Source: Candidatus Omnitrophota bacterium
GTDB lineage: Bacteria; Ratteibacteria; UBA8468; B48-G9; DTJG01
Direction: 5' to 3'
Assembly: GCA_023818725.1 (NCBI GenBank)
Contig: JAMWBX010000093.1
Span: 1-5,943 of the forward strand
Length of the DNA: 5,943 bases
The stretch's first letter is position 1. Each line of letters starts with the position of its first letter. Under the pieces are notes generated by a model. That model searched no databases, was not told the DNA's origin, and saw nothing but the letters and a program-made list of their open reading frames with translations. The position numbers and the translations under genes are program-made. This document shows positions 5,312 to 5,943 of the stretch, piece after piece.

Positions 5312-5943
5312 ATGTCAGAAAAGACGATGCAAATTCCAGAGAAACTGAAGAATTTTTTTATCAAGGTTAATGAAAAGGTTGTGAATGCGCGAAATTCAGA
5401 ACATCTCCTTTTTCTTATTTCAAAGGTCGCTGCTGAGGAATTTGATGCTGATAGGGCGTCAATTTTTTTGCGGGATGAAAAGACAGAACAATTACATCTT
5501 GTTGCTGGAACTGGAATACCGGAAGATATCATAATAAGTCATCCGGTCGCCCAGAAACAGAATATCAGTTACTGGGTTGCCACCAACAAAAAACCTCTCA
5601 TTTTGAACGGCCCGGTGAAAAAAGACAGAAGGTTCAAAAGCCAGAGTGGCGCCTTAATTACATCATCAATTATAATCCCACTGATATTTGAAAATTCTGT
5701 ATGCGGTATTTTCAGTATCTCGCGAACTTCTGCTGGAAAGCCAGAATTTACTGAGGAAGACCTCGTGATATTCAGGTTTCTTGGTGACCTTGTTGTAATA
5801 TCTCTTCGACTGCTTGTTGCGCGGGAGGAAAAACTCCACAGCGAACAACTTGCGGCAATAGGCCTTGCCACAGCCGAGATGGTGCATTCAATAAAGAATC
5901 TTCTTGTTGGGATTTTTGGCGCAACCGACCTTATTGATATTTT
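5312..5943 (+). CDS. GAF-domain sensor histidine kinase, 5' part (end lies beyond the window)
   Basis: The frame opens at the ATG at 5312, with AAAAGG five bases upstream, and stays open through 210 full codons to the window edge. Residues about 25-168 form a GAF domain: FDADRASIFLRDE (44-56), LHLVAGTGIP (61-70), WVATNKKPLIL (88-98), SIIIPLIFENSVCGIFSIS (119-137) and FTEEDLVIFRFLGDL (146-160). A short charged helix leads to AAIGLATAEMVHSIKN (181-196), a dimerisation and phosphoacceptor H-box with His192. There is no signal peptide or membrane segment, so it should sense a cytosolic ligand or redox state, as GAF kinases do; the ligand cannot be read from the sequence. The H-box has Ser after His where most HisKA kinases have Glu or Asp. 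The ATP-binding domain is expected past the end. Eleven bases separate it from the RHH-like gene, so it is probably co-transcribed with parA. Confidence 0.85.
   Translation, partial: MSEKTMQIPEKLKNFFIKVNEKVVNARNSEHLLFLISKVAAEEFDADRASIFLRDEKTEQLHLVAGTGIPEDIIISHPVAQKQNISYWVATNKKPLILNGPVKKDRRFKSQSGALITSSIIIPLIFENSVCGIFSISRTSAGKPEFTEEDLVIFRFLGDLVVISLRLLVAREEKLHSEQLAAIGLATAEMVHSIKNLLVGIFGATDLIDI

Noticed and set aside
5281..5887. Minus-strand open frames opposite the GAF kinase (5281-5532, 5569-5871, 5666-5887)
   Set aside because: They lie antisense to a frame with clear GAF and H-box motifs and show no recognisable protein features.

Overview
The window is a compact, AT-leaning bacterial chromosome segment. 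It holds five intact or edge-truncated genes of recognisable family, one small gene assigned by motif and context, and one broken gene. It carries a murein cluster (murD-ftsW), a predicted exported protein, TTG/GTG/ATG-type starts and Shine-Dalgarno sites, so it is clearly bacterial. A peptidoglycan-making, probably diderm and uncultivated lineage is plausible, but the sequence alone does not let me name the phylum. TAA ends murD, parA and the small gene after it, so TAA is a normal stop here.

Left part (1-1926, + strand): the 3' part of murD (UDP-MurNAc-Ala-D-Glu ligase) overlaps ftsW (SEDS glycosyltransferase) by 35 bases. This is the classic dcw order murD-ftsW. The usual next gene, murG, is absent. 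Instead ftsW runs, after only 13 bases, into the end of a gene on the other strand.

Middle part (1940-3924, - strand): a class I fold, subgroup Ib aspartate-type aminotransferase (start 3924) is followed, with an ATGA overlap, by a gene for a predicted exported protein of about 274 residues. That gene is interrupted by a single in-frame TAA at codon 98. The frame stays open on both sides, so it looks like a point-nonsense pseudogene, a sequencing error or, less likely, a read-through gene.

The 243-base divergent intergenic region (3925-4167) holds a long pyrimidine tract, a hairpin followed by a T-run, a degenerate palindromic element and a good sigma-70-like promoter facing right. A perfect 9-base inverted repeat overlaps the -10 box of that promoter and looks like an operator.

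Right part (4168-5943, + strand): a three-gene operon with 14- and 11-base gaps. It encodes a ParA/Soj-type ATPase, a 101-residue basic protein with a C-terminal ribbon-helix-helix-like segment, and a cytosolic GAF-domain sensor histidine kinase cut by the window end. There is no ParB and no parS. I infer that the small protein is the DNA-binding partner of ParA and may autoregulate through the inverted repeat. The link of a ParA/RHH pair to a GAF kinase is the most interesting candidate for an undescribed system here.
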